64,000 nucleotides of DNA from Micromonospora sp. RP3T (lineage in GTDB: Bacteria; Actinomycetota; Actinomycetes; Mycobacteriales; Micromonosporaceae), in assembly GCF_003027925.1 (NCBI RefSeq), contig NZ_PYPS01000039.1:1-64000 (forward strand). Reading direction: 5' to 3'. Position numbers and translations under genes: made by a program. The notes below the pieces were generated by a model. It had not been told where the DNA came from. It was given only the letters and a program-made list of their open reading frames with translations, and did not search any database. This document shows positions 1 to 8,228 of this stretch, piece after piece (position 1 is the first letter of the stretch; every line of letters starts with the position of its first letter).

Positions 1-128
1 GCCCGCTGGTCCACGTCGACGTGGCTGGCGACCAGCTCGATCCGGTCGGCCTTGAGCAGCCCTCGGGTCAGGAATGCCGGCAGGTCCTCGGGGAGCAGGC
101 AGCGCCACAGGTCGACGTTGACGATCAT
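1..128 (-). CDS. Unidentified protein, N-terminal 42 residues (runs off the left edge)
   Basis: Read on the minus strand from an ATG at 128, the frame is open to the window edge and gives a natural-looking protein beginning MIVNVDLWRCLLPEDLPAFL and continuing with a mixed acidic and hydrophobic composition. The codon usage in this frame is typical of the region. I do not recognise the family from this fragment. It is divergent from the subtilase gene on the plus strand, so 129-299 would hold both promoters if the subtilase starts at 300. An overlapping plus-strand frame from GTG 21 is judged to be antisense shadow. Confidence that it is a real gene is moderate. Confidence 0.55.
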   Translation of the reverse strand, partial: MIVNVDLWRCLLPEDLPAFLTRGLLKADRIELVASHVDVDQR

Positions 129-299
129 GGCCCGGCGACGACCACCGGACCGACCGGCCCCGCCCCGGCGGACGCCGGGACCTCGGCAGATGCCGGGACC
201 TCGGCGGACGGCCCGGCGACGGCCACCGGGCCGGCCGGCCCCGGGACGGCGGACGGCGGGACCGGGCCGGCCGGCGGCGGGGGCGCGCGTCCTGGCGCG

Positions 300-2231
300 G
301 TGACGTTGCTGGCGGTGGCCGCCGGGCTGGCGATGCTGCTGCCCTGGGTGTGGGTGGGCGCGCTGGGCGGCGCGCTGGAGACGCTGCTCGCCGGGCTGGC
401 CGCCGCCGCGTTCGGCATGCTGGGCGGCGTGCTGCTCGGCCCGGGGTTCTGGGCCGCGTTCGCCGCCGGGCCGACGCCCCGACCGGTCCAGCTGGTGCTG
501 CTCGGCGGTCTGGTCGCCGGCGTCACGCTGACGATGCTGGCGGCCGGCGCGGGGCAGTCCGGCGCGCAGTTGCCGGGCCTGGTGCTGCTGCCGCCGCTCG
601 GCTTCGTGCTGGGCGCGCTGGAGGCCGCGGCCCGACACGCCGGCCGCCCCGCCGGGGCCGCACCGGCCCGTTGGCTGGTCGGCCTGGCGCTGGCCGGGCC
701 GCTGGCCTTCACCGACCCGGAGGAGATCACCCTGTTGCTGGCCAGCAGCAGGGACGTGCCGTTCTGGGTCGCGGTGGGCACCGGCACGGCGTTCGCCGTC
801 GCGGTGCTGCTCGCCGTCGGGTACGCCGTGCTGCTCGCCCGTCGCCGTGCCGGCACGCCCCGGCGGGGGGTGGCCGGGCTGGCCGCCGTGGCCCTGCTGG
901 CCGCCGTGGCGGTGGTGTACGTGGTCCCCGGCCAGCCGGGCCTGTACGGCGAGCGGCTGCTGGTGGTGCTGCGCGAGCAGGCGGACCTGAGCGGCCTGCC
1001 GGCCGGTGCGCCGGGCCGGGCGGGGCGGGACGCGCGGGCCGCCGAGGTCTACCGGCGGCTGGTGGCGACCGCCGACCGCACCCAGGGCGACCTGCGCCGC
1101 ACGCTGACCCGGCTGCGCCTGAACCCGACGCCGTACTACCTGGTCAACGCCATCTCCACGGACGGCGGTCCGGGCGTCCGGGCGTGGTTGTCCGACCGGC
1201 CCGAGGTGGCCCGGGTGCTCGTCGACCAGCGCCCGCGTCCGCTGCCCGCGGCGGCGCCGCCGGCCCGGGGCGACACCCCGGCACCGACCGGTCCCACCTG
1301 GAACGTGTCGCTGATCGGGGCGGACCGGGTCTGGTCGGAGCTGGGCGTGACCGGCGCCGGCGTGGTGGTGGGCAGCTCCGACTCCGGGGTGGACGGCCGG
1401 CATCCGGCGCTGGCGCCCGGTTTCCGGGGCGGCGACGACTCCTGGTACGACCCGTGGGAGCACCGCCGCACGCCGGCCGACCGGGGCGGTCACGGCACCC
1501 ACACGCTCGGCAGCGCGGTGGGCCGCGACGGGATCGGGGTGGCGCCCGGGGCGAGCTGGGTGGGCTGCGTCAACCTGGACCGCAACCTCGGCAGCCCGGC
1601 CCGCTACCTCGACTGCCTCCAGTTCATGCTGGCGCCGTTCCCGCCGGGCGGGAACCCGCTGACCGACGGCCGGCCGCAGCGCGCGCCGGACGTGCTGACC
1701 AACTCGTGGGGCTGCCCGCCGCTGGAGGGGTGCGATCCGGGGGCGTTGCGCCCGGCGACCGCCGCGCTGGCCGCGGCCGGCATCCTGGTGGTGGCCGCCG
1801 CCGGCAACACCGGCCCGTACTGCGGGTCGATCGTCGACCCGCCGGCGCCGTACCCGGACGTGCTCACGGTCGGCGCGGTCGACCGGGCGCGCCGGCTCAC
1901 CGAGTTCTCCAGCCGGGGCCCGACCGGGGAGGCTCCCAAGCCCGACCTGGTGGCGCCGGGCGCGGCGGTGCCGTCGGCGTTCCCCGGGGGCGGGTACGCC
2001 ACCCTGGACGGCACCTCGATGGCGACACCGCAGGTGGCCGGCGTGGTGGCGCTGATGTGGTCGGCGAACCCGGCGCTGGTCGGGGACCTGGCCCGGACCC
2101 GCCGGATCCTCACCGAGACCGCCACACCGGCCACCGCCCCGGCCGGTACCACCTGCGGCGGCACCCGGGACCTGGTCGGCGCCGGCCTGGTCGACGCGTA
2201 CGCGGCGGTGCGGGCGGCACGGAACGGTTAA
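300..2231 (+). CDS. Membrane-anchored S8 (subtilisin-like) serine protease
   Basis: The protein has about six hydrophobic segments in its first 250 residues, then a linker, then a subtilisin-family catalytic domain. Counted from GTG 300, the triad is Asp361 (in SSDSGVDGRHPAL), His398 (in GGHGTHTLG) and Ser573 (in DGTSMATPQVAG), with the oxyanion Asn in AAAGNTG. All key residues are present, so it should be active, probably outside the membrane. The start is uncertain: GTG 300 is the only in-frame conventional start after GTG 21, but the Pro/Ala/Gly-rich stretch 129-299 has coding-like third positions in the same frame, so a longer cytoplasmic tail is possible. It stands alone, with no obvious substrate or partner gene beside it. 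Confidence 0.85.
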   Translation: MTLLAVAAGLAMLLPWVWVGALGGALETLLAGLAAAAFGMLGGVLLGPGFWAAFAAGPTPRPVQLVLLGGLVAGVTLTMLAAGAGQSGAQLPGLVLLPPLGFVLGALEAAARHAGRPAGAAPARWLVGLALAGPLAFTDPEEITLLLASSRDVPFWVAVGTGTAFAVAVLLAVGYAVLLARRRAGTPRRGVAGLAAVALLAAVAVVYVVPGQPGLYGERLLVVLREQADLSGLPAGAPGRAGRDARAAEVYRRLVATADRTQGDLRRTLTRLRLNPTPYYLVNAISTDGGPGVRAWLSDRPEVARVLVDQRPRPLPAAAPPARGDTPAPTGPTWNVSLIGADRVWSELGVTGAGVVVGSSDSGVDGRHPALAPGFRGGDDSWYDPWEHRRTPADRGGHGTHTLGSAVGRDGIGVAPGASWVGCVNLDRNLGSPARYLDCLQFMLAPFPPGGNPLTDGRPQRAPDVLTNSWGCPPLEGCDPGALRPATAALAAAGILVVAAAGNTGPYCGSIVDPPAPYPDVLTVGAVDRARRLTEFSSRGPTGEAPKPDLVAPGAAVPSAFPGGGYATLDGTSMATPQVAGVVALMWSANPALVGDLARTRRILTETATPATAPAGTTCGGTRDLVGAGLVDAYAAVRAARNG

Positions 2232-2264
2232 CAACCCTGCCGGAATGGCCTAGGGTCGGCGACC

Positions 2265-3191
2265 ATGGACGTGGAGATCATCGAGCTGGGTCCGGACCGC
2301 CTTCCCGAGGTCGTCGCGCTCTGCCGGCGGTCGCTGGACCTGCCGGAGGACGCGGCCGAGGCGCCGGCCGTGGTGGCCACGCTGGCGGTGCGGGCCGCGG
2401 CCGACCGGCCGGTGCTGCTGCTCGGCGCGGTCCGCGACGGCACGCTGGTCGGCGTGCTGGTCGGGTCCCGGTCGGTGACCGATCCGCGGCGCGGTCACGT
2501 CGACCTGGTCGCGGTGGCCCCGACGCACCGCCGCCAGGGGATCGGCGCGGCGCTGCTGGCCGACGCGGAGACCCGGCTGGCCGCACTCGGCGCGTCCGAG
2601 GTGCTGCTCGCCGGCAACCCGCCGCACTACGCGTGGCCGGGCATCGACGTCCGCTACACACCGGCCGTCTGTGCCGCGTTGCGGCTCGGGTACCGGCAGG
2701 ACCGGACCGCCTGGAACATGACCGCCGCGCTGACCGAGGGGTCGACCGCGCTGCGACCCACCGAGGCCACCGAGCGGCGGCTGGCCGAACGGGGCGTGAC
2801 GGTACGCCGGGCCGTACCCACTGACCTGCCGGCGCTGGAAGCGTTCGCCCGCGCCACGTTCGGCGGCGTCTGGGACGGTGAGCTGGCCGGTTCGGTGGGC
2901 CGCCCCGACGCGGGCACCCACCTGGCCGAGCGGGACGGCGAGATCCTCGGCTTCGCCGCGTACGGGTCGGCGCGGCCGAGCTGGTTCGGGCCGATGGGCA
3001 CCGCCCCGGCGGCCGAGGGTTCCGGGATCGGTGGGGTGCTGTTGCGCCGCTGTCTGCGCGACCAGGCGGCGGCCGGGCTCACCGAGGCGCAGATCGGTTG
3101 GGTCGGCCCGGTGCCGTTCTACTCGAACGCGGTCGGGGCCCGGATCGAGCGCGTCTTCTTCCTCTACCGAAAAGCCGTCAACGGGGCATAA
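2265..3191 (+). CDS. GNAT acetyltransferase with two GNAT domains
   Basis: This 308-residue protein contains two successive GNAT folds. The first half carries the acetyl-CoA loop RRQGIGAALLADAE near residue 90; the second half, from about residue 165, carries the weaker GSGIGGVLLRRCL. Such proteins transfer an acetyl group from acetyl-CoA to an amine; the substrate cannot be told from the sequence. ATG 2265 follows the protease stop by 33 bp, so the two may share a transcript. The window holds another double-GNAT protein at 9955-10974 of different sequence. Confidence 0.85.
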   Translation: MDVEIIELGPDRLPEVVALCRRSLDLPEDAAEAPAVVATLAVRAAADRPVLLLGAVRDGTLVGVLVGSRSVTDPRRGHVDLVAVAPTHRRQGIGAALLADAETRLAALGASEVLLAGNPPHYAWPGIDVRYTPAVCAALRLGYRQDRTAWNMTAALTEGSTALRPTEATERRLAERGVTVRRAVPTDLPALEAFARATFGGVWDGELAGSVGRPDAGTHLAERDGEILGFAAYGSARPSWFGPMGTAPAAEGSGIGGVLLRRCLRDQAAAGLTEAQIGWVGPVPFYSNAVGARIERVFFLYRKAVNGA

Positions 3192-3254
3192 CGCCGTTCG
3201 CCCTCCACGTCTTTCGGCCGGCCCCTACCGTTCGAGGGGCAGAGGAGGCCCGTC

Positions 3255-3473
3255 ATGACCACGGAGAACGAACGGACCGACGACCCGGCGACGGACCGAC
3301 GCCCGACCGGCGAGCTGCCCACCGAGCGGCTCGACGTGGGCGACGCCGAGCAGGACGCGGCGGACCAGCCGGCCGTGGAGGAGCCCCGGCAACCGGTGGA
3401 CGAGCCGAGGCGGCTGCTGCCGCCGTACGGCCGGGCGCACAAGCGACGCAACCAACGCCCGCTGCCCACCTGA
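3255..3473 (+). CDS. Small acidic hypothetical protein
   Basis: The 72-residue product is rich in Asp, Glu, Pro and Arg, has no hydrophobic segment, and is probably disordered. Its tail is basic (AHKRRNQRPLPT). The start is well supported: ATG 3255 lies 7 bp after AGGAGG. It sits 63 bp after the acetyltransferase and ends just before a strong hairpin at 3486-3517. I do not recognise a family. Confidence 0.6.
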   Translation: MTTENERTDDPATDRRPTGELPTERLDVGDAEQDAADQPAVEEPRQPVDEPRRLLPPYGRAHKRRNQRPLPT

Positions 3474-3485
3474 CGCGGACGCGGA

Positions 3486-3517
3486 AGGGGGCGGACCGCT
3501 GACGCGGCCCGCCCCCT
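3486..3517. terminator. GC-rich hairpin between convergent genes
   Basis: A 9-bp arm AGGGGGCGG (3486-3494) pairs perfectly with CCGCCCCCT (3509-3517) across a 14-nt loop. It lies between the stop of the small plus-strand gene (3473) and the stop of groEL (3543), so it probably ends transcription from both sides. It lacks a clear U tract. Confidence 0.65.
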
Positions 3518-3542
3518 GTCGGCGTACTGGGTGAGGCTGGAC

Positions 3543-5165
3543 TCAGAAGTCCATCTCCCCGCCACCCGGGCCAGCCGGGGCGGCCGGGGTCTTCTCCGGC
3601 TTGTCCGCCACGACGGCCTCGGTGGTGAGGAACAGCGCGGCGATCGAGGCGGCGTTCTGCAGTGCGGAACGGGTCACCTTGGCCGGGTCGATGATGCCGG
3701 CGGCCAGCAGGTCGACGTACTCGCCGGTCGCGGCGTTGAGGCCGTGACCCGGGTCGAGGTTGCGGACCCGCTCGACGACGACGCCACCCTCGAGGCCGGC
3801 GTTGACGGCGATCTGCCGCAGCGGGGCGTCCAGCGCGATCTTGACGATCTGCGCGCCGGTCGCCTCGTCGCCGGCCAGGTCCAGCTTGTCGAAGGCGGTC
3901 TTGCCGGCCTGCACCAGCGCGACGCCACCACCCGGGACGATGCCCTCCTCGACGGCGGCCTTCGCGTTGCGGACGGCGTCCTCGATGCGGTGCTTGCGCT
4001 CCTTCAGCTCGACCTCGGTGGCCGCGCCGACCTTGATGACCGCAACACCGCCGGCCAGCTTGGCCAGACGCTCCTGCAGCTTCTCCCGGTCGTAGTCGGA
4101 GTCGCTCTTGTCGATCTCGGCCCGGATCTGGTTCACCCGGCCCTGGATCTGCTCGGCGTCACCGGCGCCGTCGACCACGGTGGTCTCGTCCTTGGTCACC
4201 ACGACCTTGCGGGCGCGGCCCAGCATGTCGAGGTTGACGGCGTCCAGCTTGAGGCCGACCTCCTCGCTGATGACCTGGCCACCGGTGAGGATGGCGATGT
4301 CGGTCAGCATGGCCTTACGGCGGTCACCGAAGCCCGGCGCCTTGACGGCGACCGACTTGAAGGTGCCCCGGACCTTGTTGACGACCAGCGTGGCGAGGGC
4401 CTCGCCCTCCAGGTCCTCGGCGATGATCAGCAGCGGCTTGCCCGACTGCATGACCTTCTCCAGGATCGGGAGCAGGTCCTTCACCGACGAGATCTTGCTG
4501 TTGACGATCAGGATGTACGGGTCGTCGAAGACGGCCTCCATACGCTCCGGGTCGGTCATGAAGTAGGCGGAGATGTAGCCCTTGTCGAAGCGCATGCCCT
4601 CGGTGAGCTCAAGCTCCAGGCCGAAGGTGTTGCTCTCCTCGACGGTGATGACGCCTTCCTTGCCCACCTTGTCCATCGCCTCGGCGATGATCTCGCCAAC
4701 GCTCGGGTCGGCGGCGGAGATGGAGGCGGTGGAGGCGATCTGCTCCTTGGTCTCCACGTCCTTGGCGAGCTTGAGCAGCTCCTCCGAGACGCTGGAGACG
4801 GCGGCCTCGATGCCCCGCTTCAGGGCCATCGGGTTGGCACCGGCGGCCACGTTGCGCAGGCCCTCGCGGACCAGGGCCTGGGCCAGGACGGTCGCCGTCG
4901 TCGTGCCGTCACCGGCGACGTCGTCGGTCTTCTTCGCGACCTCCTTGACCAGCTCAGCGCCGATCTTCTCGTACGGGTCCTCGAGCTCGATCTCCTTGGC
5001 GATGCTCACACCATCGTTGGTGATGGTGGGGGCACCCCACTTCTTCTCGAGCACGACGTTGCGGCCCTTGGGTCCGAGCGTCACCTTCACGGCGTCGGCG
5101 AGCTGGTTCATGCCCCGCTCGAGGCCGCGGCGCGCCTCTTCGTCGAACGCGATCATCTTGGCCAT
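3543..5165 (-). CDS. groEL: 60-kDa chaperonin GroEL
   Basis: The 540-residue protein is full-length GroEL, the ATP-driven folding chamber of the cytosol. Visible hallmarks include LGPKGRNVVLEKKWGAPTIT near the N terminus, the ATP-binding DGTTTATVLAQ near residue 86, and GFGDRRKAML in the middle. The tail ends GGGEMDF, with no His-rich run, which is the usual form of the major or second GroEL of actinobacteria. The start is ATG 5165 (MAKMIAFDEE), with GGAGGA 8 bp upstream; the longer open frame to 5369 is only leader. There is no groES beside it, so it is a stand-alone copy. Two CIRCE operators at 5363-5424 imply HrcA repression relieved by heat. Confidence 0.97.
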   Translation of the reverse strand: MAKMIAFDEEARRGLERGMNQLADAVKVTLGPKGRNVVLEKKWGAPTITNDGVSIAKEIELEDPYEKIGAELVKEVAKKTDDVAGDGTTTATVLAQALVREGLRNVAAGANPMALKRGIEAAVSSVSEELLKLAKDVETKEQIASTASISAADPSVGEIIAEAMDKVGKEGVITVEESNTFGLELELTEGMRFDKGYISAYFMTDPERMEAVFDDPYILIVNSKISSVKDLLPILEKVMQSGKPLLIIAEDLEGEALATLVVNKVRGTFKSVAVKAPGFGDRRKAMLTDIAILTGGQVISEEVGLKLDAVNLDMLGRARKVVVTKDETTVVDGAGDAEQIQGRVNQIRAEIDKSDSDYDREKLQERLAKLAGGVAVIKVGAATEVELKERKHRIEDAVRNAKAAVEEGIVPGGGVALVQAGKTAFDKLDLAGDEATGAQIVKIALDAPLRQIAVNAGLEGGVVVERVRNLDPGHGLNAATGEYVDLLAAGIIDPAKVTRSALQNAASIAALFLTTEAVVADKPEKTPAAPAGPGGGEMDF

Positions 5166-5362
5166 ACGGCGTTGTCCTCCTGGACACTCACGGGCCACCC
5201 GGGATGCCCGGATGGGCCGTCTGGTGTACGCACCTTGGGGACGTCGCCACCTGGCGACGACGACGTCCTCCTCGGTCGGGCCGGACAGCCCGCGACGACC
5301 GGCCCGTGCCACTCCGACGTCTCTGCGACGCCGGTGCGACCGTGGCCCTACCGTCCCGACCA

Positions 5363-5389
5363 TTGGCACTCACCGTACGCGAGTGCCAA
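5363..5389 (-). promoter_or_regulatory. CIRCE operator (proximal) for groEL
   Basis: TTGGCACTC, nine bases, then GAGTGCCAA: a perfect 9-9-9 inverted repeat matching the CIRCE consensus bound by HrcA. It lies about 200 bp upstream of the groEL ATG, so the leader is long or the promoter sits close to this site. Confidence 0.93.
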
Positions 5390-5397
5390 TGACTTGT

Positions 5398-5424
5398 TTA
5401 GCACTCTCCCTAGCCGAGTGCAAG
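5398..5424 (-). promoter_or_regulatory. CIRCE operator (distal) for groEL
   Basis: TTAGCACTC, nine bases, then GAGTGCAAG. The left arm is the exact consensus and the right arm keeps GAGTGC but departs at the end. It starts 9 bp from the first CIRCE element, so two HrcA dimers may bind side by side. Confidence 0.85.
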
Positions 5425-5438
5425 CACGACCGCACCGC

Positions 5439-7115
5439 TCAGCCGAGTTCCGCAGCCAGCCGGGCCGCGTTCACCGGGCCTTCGTGGGCCCGCTGCTCGG
5501 CGTACGCGACGACCAGCCCGACGAGCTGCGCGAGATAGGCCGGGGCGGCCAGCGAGGCACCCACCACGGCCAACGTCACCGCCCCGACCGCGGTGCCCGG
5601 CGCGGACATCGGATCCGTGCCGAACGCCGCGCCACTCACCGCGCCCACCACGGCGTCCAGCACGGCGGCGGCGACCAGCGCGCACGCCACCAGCGCCACC
5701 CGACCCAGCACCATGCCGAAGCGGTTGTGGAACATCCGCCAGGCCCGCCCGACCGGCTCCTGCCGCTCGAACAGGTAGACCGGCCCGAACAACGCGACCG
5801 CGAACCCGGCGTAGATGCCGGGCAGCAGGCAGAGACAGGCCCCGACCGTGATCAGCAGCGAGACGACGATCGTCCAGCCCCAGAGGCCGAGCGCGCGCCG
5901 CGCGCCGAACCGGAGCGCCCCGCCCAGGCCGGCCGGCTCGCCGGCCGCCTGCCGGGCGACCACCCAGGTGCCCGCGCCCCAGCCGACCGCCTGGAGCGGA
6001 CCGAAGACCAACGCGGCGAACAGGACCGCGCCGTAGAACACGAACACGTGCTCCAGATAGCCGTCCGGCAGCACCGGCGCGCCGTCCGGGCCGGTCGCCA
6101 TCTCGTCGGCGGGGACCAGGAAGAGCGAGAGTACGGAGATCACCGCCGCCGGAACGCCCTGGGTGAGCAGCATGATCGGCAGGAGTTGCCGCCACCCCCG
6201 CCGTACCGCGCCGGCGCACCGCGCGAACCATCCCCCGACGCCCGCGTACGGCGGGGTGACCAGCGGGTCCTGCGGATCGAGACCGGGATACCAACCCCCG
6301 GACACCGGGTGCCCCGGATACGCGGCGCCCGGCATCGGCGGCCCGGGGTAGACCGCGCCCGGCATCGGCTGGCCCGGATACGGCACGCCCGGCATCGGCT
6401 GACCCGGATGCCCCGCACCCGGAATCGGCTGACCCGGATACGGCTGACCCGGGTATGGCTGACCCGGGTATGGCATGCCGGGCATCGGCTGACCCGGATA
6501 CGGCATACCGGGCATCGGCTGGCCCGGGTGCGCCGGCCCGGCGGCTGGCCCGGGCCAGCCGGCAGGTGGCGTGGAGCCCGGCGCGGACCCGCCCGGCGGG
6601 AGGGCCGGCGCGGCGGGCCAGCCGGGCGGCGGGGTACCGGGCGGGTTCGGCGCCCCCGGGTCGGAGCCCGGCGCGGACCAGCCCGACGGGACGTCCGGCT
6701 CGGCGGGCCAACCGGGCGGCGCGGGCTCCGGCGCGGGCCAGCCGGCAGGCGGGGCCGAGTGGGGCCAGCCGGCCGGCGGGGCGGAGTACGGCCGACCGGC
6801 GGTGGTCAGGTCGGCCCACGGATCGACGGGCGGCAGCTGACCGGCGGCGGGCGGCTGACCGGCGACGGGCGGCTGCGGCCCGGACTGGCCCGGCATCGGC
6901 ACGGACGACCCGGACTGCTCCGGCGCCGACCCGGCGGGCGGCTGACCGGCAGCGGGCGGCTGCGGCCCGGACTGGTCCGCCCTCGGCCCGGCGGGCGGTT
7001 GCGACCCGGACGGACCCGACTGCTCCGGCGCCGGCCCGGCGGGCGGCGGCGTGGGCCGGGCCGGGTCGGCCGGGAGCACCGGCTCGGTGGAACCCGACGG
7101 GGGCAGGTCGGACAT
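5439..7115 (-). CDS. Proline-rich membrane protein with a C-terminal multi-pass domain
   Basis: The 558-residue product has two parts. Residues 1 to about 285 are Pro/Gly/Ala-rich and probably disordered, with repeats of PGQPMPGMPY type between roughly residues 195 and 275. Residues from about 310 to the end form a membrane domain of about five or six helices, with an amphipathic stretch FERQEPVGRAWRMF typical of glycerophosphodiester-phosphodiesterase-like membrane domains. ATG 7115 follows a strong GGAGGG site. The function is unknown; Pro-rich tails of this sort often bind partners at the membrane. It lies upstream of groEL in the same direction but is separated by the CIRCE operators. Confidence 0.75.
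   Translation of the reverse strand: MSDLPPSGSTEPVLPADPARPTPPPAGPAPEQSGPSGSQPPAGPRADQSGPQPPAAGQPPAGSAPEQSGSSVPMPGQSGPQPPVAGQPPAAGQLPPVDPWADLTTAGRPYSAPPAGWPHSAPPAGWPAPEPAPPGWPAEPDVPSGWSAPGSDPGAPNPPGTPPPGWPAAPALPPGGSAPGSTPPAGWPGPAAGPAHPGQPMPGMPYPGQPMPGMPYPGQPYPGQPYPGQPIPGAGHPGQPMPGVPYPGQPMPGAVYPGPPMPGAAYPGHPVSGGWYPGLDPQDPLVTPPYAGVGGWFARCAGAVRRGWRQLLPIMLLTQGVPAAVISVLSLFLVPADEMATGPDGAPVLPDGYLEHVFVFYGAVLFAALVFGPLQAVGWGAGTWVVARQAAGEPAGLGGALRFGARRALGLWGWTIVVSLLITVGACLCLLPGIYAGFAVALFGPVYLFERQEPVGRAWRMFHNRFGMVLGRVALVACALVAAAVLDAVVGAVSGAAFGTDPMSAPGTAVGAVTLAVVGASLAAPAYLAQLVGLVVAYAEQRAHEGPVNAARLAAELG
6294..6535 (-). repeat. In-gene tandem repeat coding PGQPMPG / PGQPYPG units
   Basis: Roughly a dozen imperfect direct repeats of 15-30 bp, with core GGCATCGGCTG(A/G)CCCGG, fill this stretch of the proline-rich gene. 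They keep the reading frame, so copy-number change would alter tail length without breaking the protein. Confidence 0.8.
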
Positions 7116-7224
7116 GGGCCCTCCTCAGCGGCAACGGCTGGAACGGCTCATGATCTTCCACGGTGCGGGGCGGCATCGCAGCCCCGGTCGGGGTGGTTCG
7201 GCCGTGGGCGACGGCCGGTAGCGA

Positions 7225-7428
7225 TCAGGCGATGACGCGGACGTGCTCGGCCTGCGGACCCTTCTGGCCCTGGGCGATCTCGAACTCGACCCGCTGGCCG
7301 TCGTCCAGAGCCTTGTAGCCGTCCATCTCGATCGCGGAGAAGTGGACGAAGACGTCCTGACCGCCGTCGACGGCGATGAAGCCGTAGCCCTTTTCGGAGT
7401 TGAACCACTTCACGGTGCCCTGTGCCAC
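7225..7428 (-). CDS. Cold-shock protein, CspA family
   Basis: The 67-residue product is a single cold-shock domain that binds single-stranded RNA or DNA. Both RNA-binding motifs are present: KGYGFI (RNP1) and VFVHFSAI (RNP2). The start is GTG 7428 (VAQGTVKWFNSEK), preceded by AGGAAG; the open frame extends further upstream, but that part has no family resemblance. There is a 223-bp divergent gap to the acetyltransferase at 7652, enough for the long leader these genes often have. Whether it is cold-induced cannot be seen. Confidence 0.95.
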   Translation of the reverse strand: MAQGTVKWFNSEKGYGFIAVDGGQDVFVHFSAIEMDGYKALDDGQRVEFEIAQGQKGPQAEHVRVIA

Positions 7429-7651
7429 GGTGCACTTCCTCACTCTGCGCGGCGTCCAACACCCGGAGACCGGCGGACCGGCACCGGCGGCGCACCGGGT
7501 TTCGGCGATCGGCGAGGGCCGCTGAATCGGTGACCGAAATCGCACGCTACACGAGGAGTGACGACCGCGCACGACCACAAATCGGGCATATTCCGGGCGC
7601 GGTACGGCACCCGGACGCGCCCGCTCCGACCCGGTCCGGTATGTATGCGGC

Positions 7652-8167
7652 ATGACCAGCGCGCCCGTCCCGCCCACCGTCCGGCGGATCCGTCCGGAGG
7701 ACGCCGCCCGGATGCGGGCGCTCCGGTTGGAGATGCTGGCCGACAGTCCGCTGGCTTTCCTGGAGACGGTGGCCGAGGCCGCCGCCCGCCCGCACGCGGA
7801 CTTCGCGGCCCGGGTGGCGACGGTCTCGCGCGGCGACCAGATCGCCCAGTTCGTCGCCGAGGCGGACGCCCGCCTGGTCGGTCACGCCGGTGGCATCGCC
7901 GCCCCGGACGAGCCGGGCCTGACGCTCGTCTACGCGGTCTACGTGACCCCGGCTCGCCGGGGCACCGGGCTGCTGGCCGCGCTGGTGGACGCGGTGGCGG
8001 CCTGGTCCCGGGCCTGCGGGCGGCCCGAGTTGATGATGGAGGTGGTGGTGGGCAACGACCGTGCCTGCCGGGCCTACCGCAAGTTGGGCTTCACCGACAC
8101 CGGGGTACGCGTCCCGCACCCCCGGCTGCCCGTCCTGCGCGAACTCCAGATGCGCCGCCCCGCCTGA
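7652..8167 (+). CDS. GNAT family N-acetyltransferase
   Basis: A single GNAT domain of 171 residues. The acetyl-CoA loop is ARRGTGLLAALVDAV near residue 112, followed by the conserved Asn-x-x-(A/C)-x-x-x-Y segment NDRACRAYRKLGF near residue 135. The substrate is unknown. It is divergent from the cold-shock gene and convergent with paaN, with a 50-bp repeat element between the two stops. Confidence 0.88.
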   Translation: MTSAPVPPTVRRIRPEDAARMRALRLEMLADSPLAFLETVAEAAARPHADFAARVATVSRGDQIAQFVAEADARLVGHAGGIAAPDEPGLTLVYAVYVTPARRGTGLLAALVDAVAAWSRACGRPELMMEVVVGNDRACRAYRKLGFTDTGVRVPHPRLPVLRELQMRRPA

Positions 8168-8176
8168 CGGGTGGGT

Positions 8177-8226
8177 GTTAAGCGGGGGCCCCTCCTCTAC
8201 CGAATGCGTTAAGAAGGGGCCCCTCC
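8177..8226. repeat. 50-bp intergenic element, direct-repeat family, copy 1
   Basis: Two 19-bp units of the form GTTAAGnnGGGGCCCCTCC flank a 12-bp spacer (TCTACCGAATGC). Each unit contains the self-complementary core GGGGCCCC. The element fills almost all of the 61 bp between two convergent stops. Two more copies, in inverted orientation to one another, lie at 52309-52358 and 52387-52436. Confidence 0.9.
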
Positions 8227-8228
8227 TT

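Noticed and set aside
21..299. Subtilase start at GTG 21
   Set aside because: The first 108 bases of that frame lie opposite a better minus-strand coding frame, and the implied N terminus has no natural composition. GTG 300 or a start in 129-299 is more likely.
350..2824. An 824-residue Arg/Ala/Gly-rich frame
   Set aside because: It is a +1 shadow of the protease and acetyltransferase genes, with the composition typical of shadows in high-G+C DNA.
3543..5439. groES upstream of groEL
   Set aside because: The region upstream holds only leader and CIRCE sites; the next gene is an unrelated membrane protein.
3531..7235. A 1234-residue plus-strand frame opposite groEL
   Set aside because: It is the antisense of groEL and the proline-rich gene; both real genes have ribosome-binding sites and family matches.
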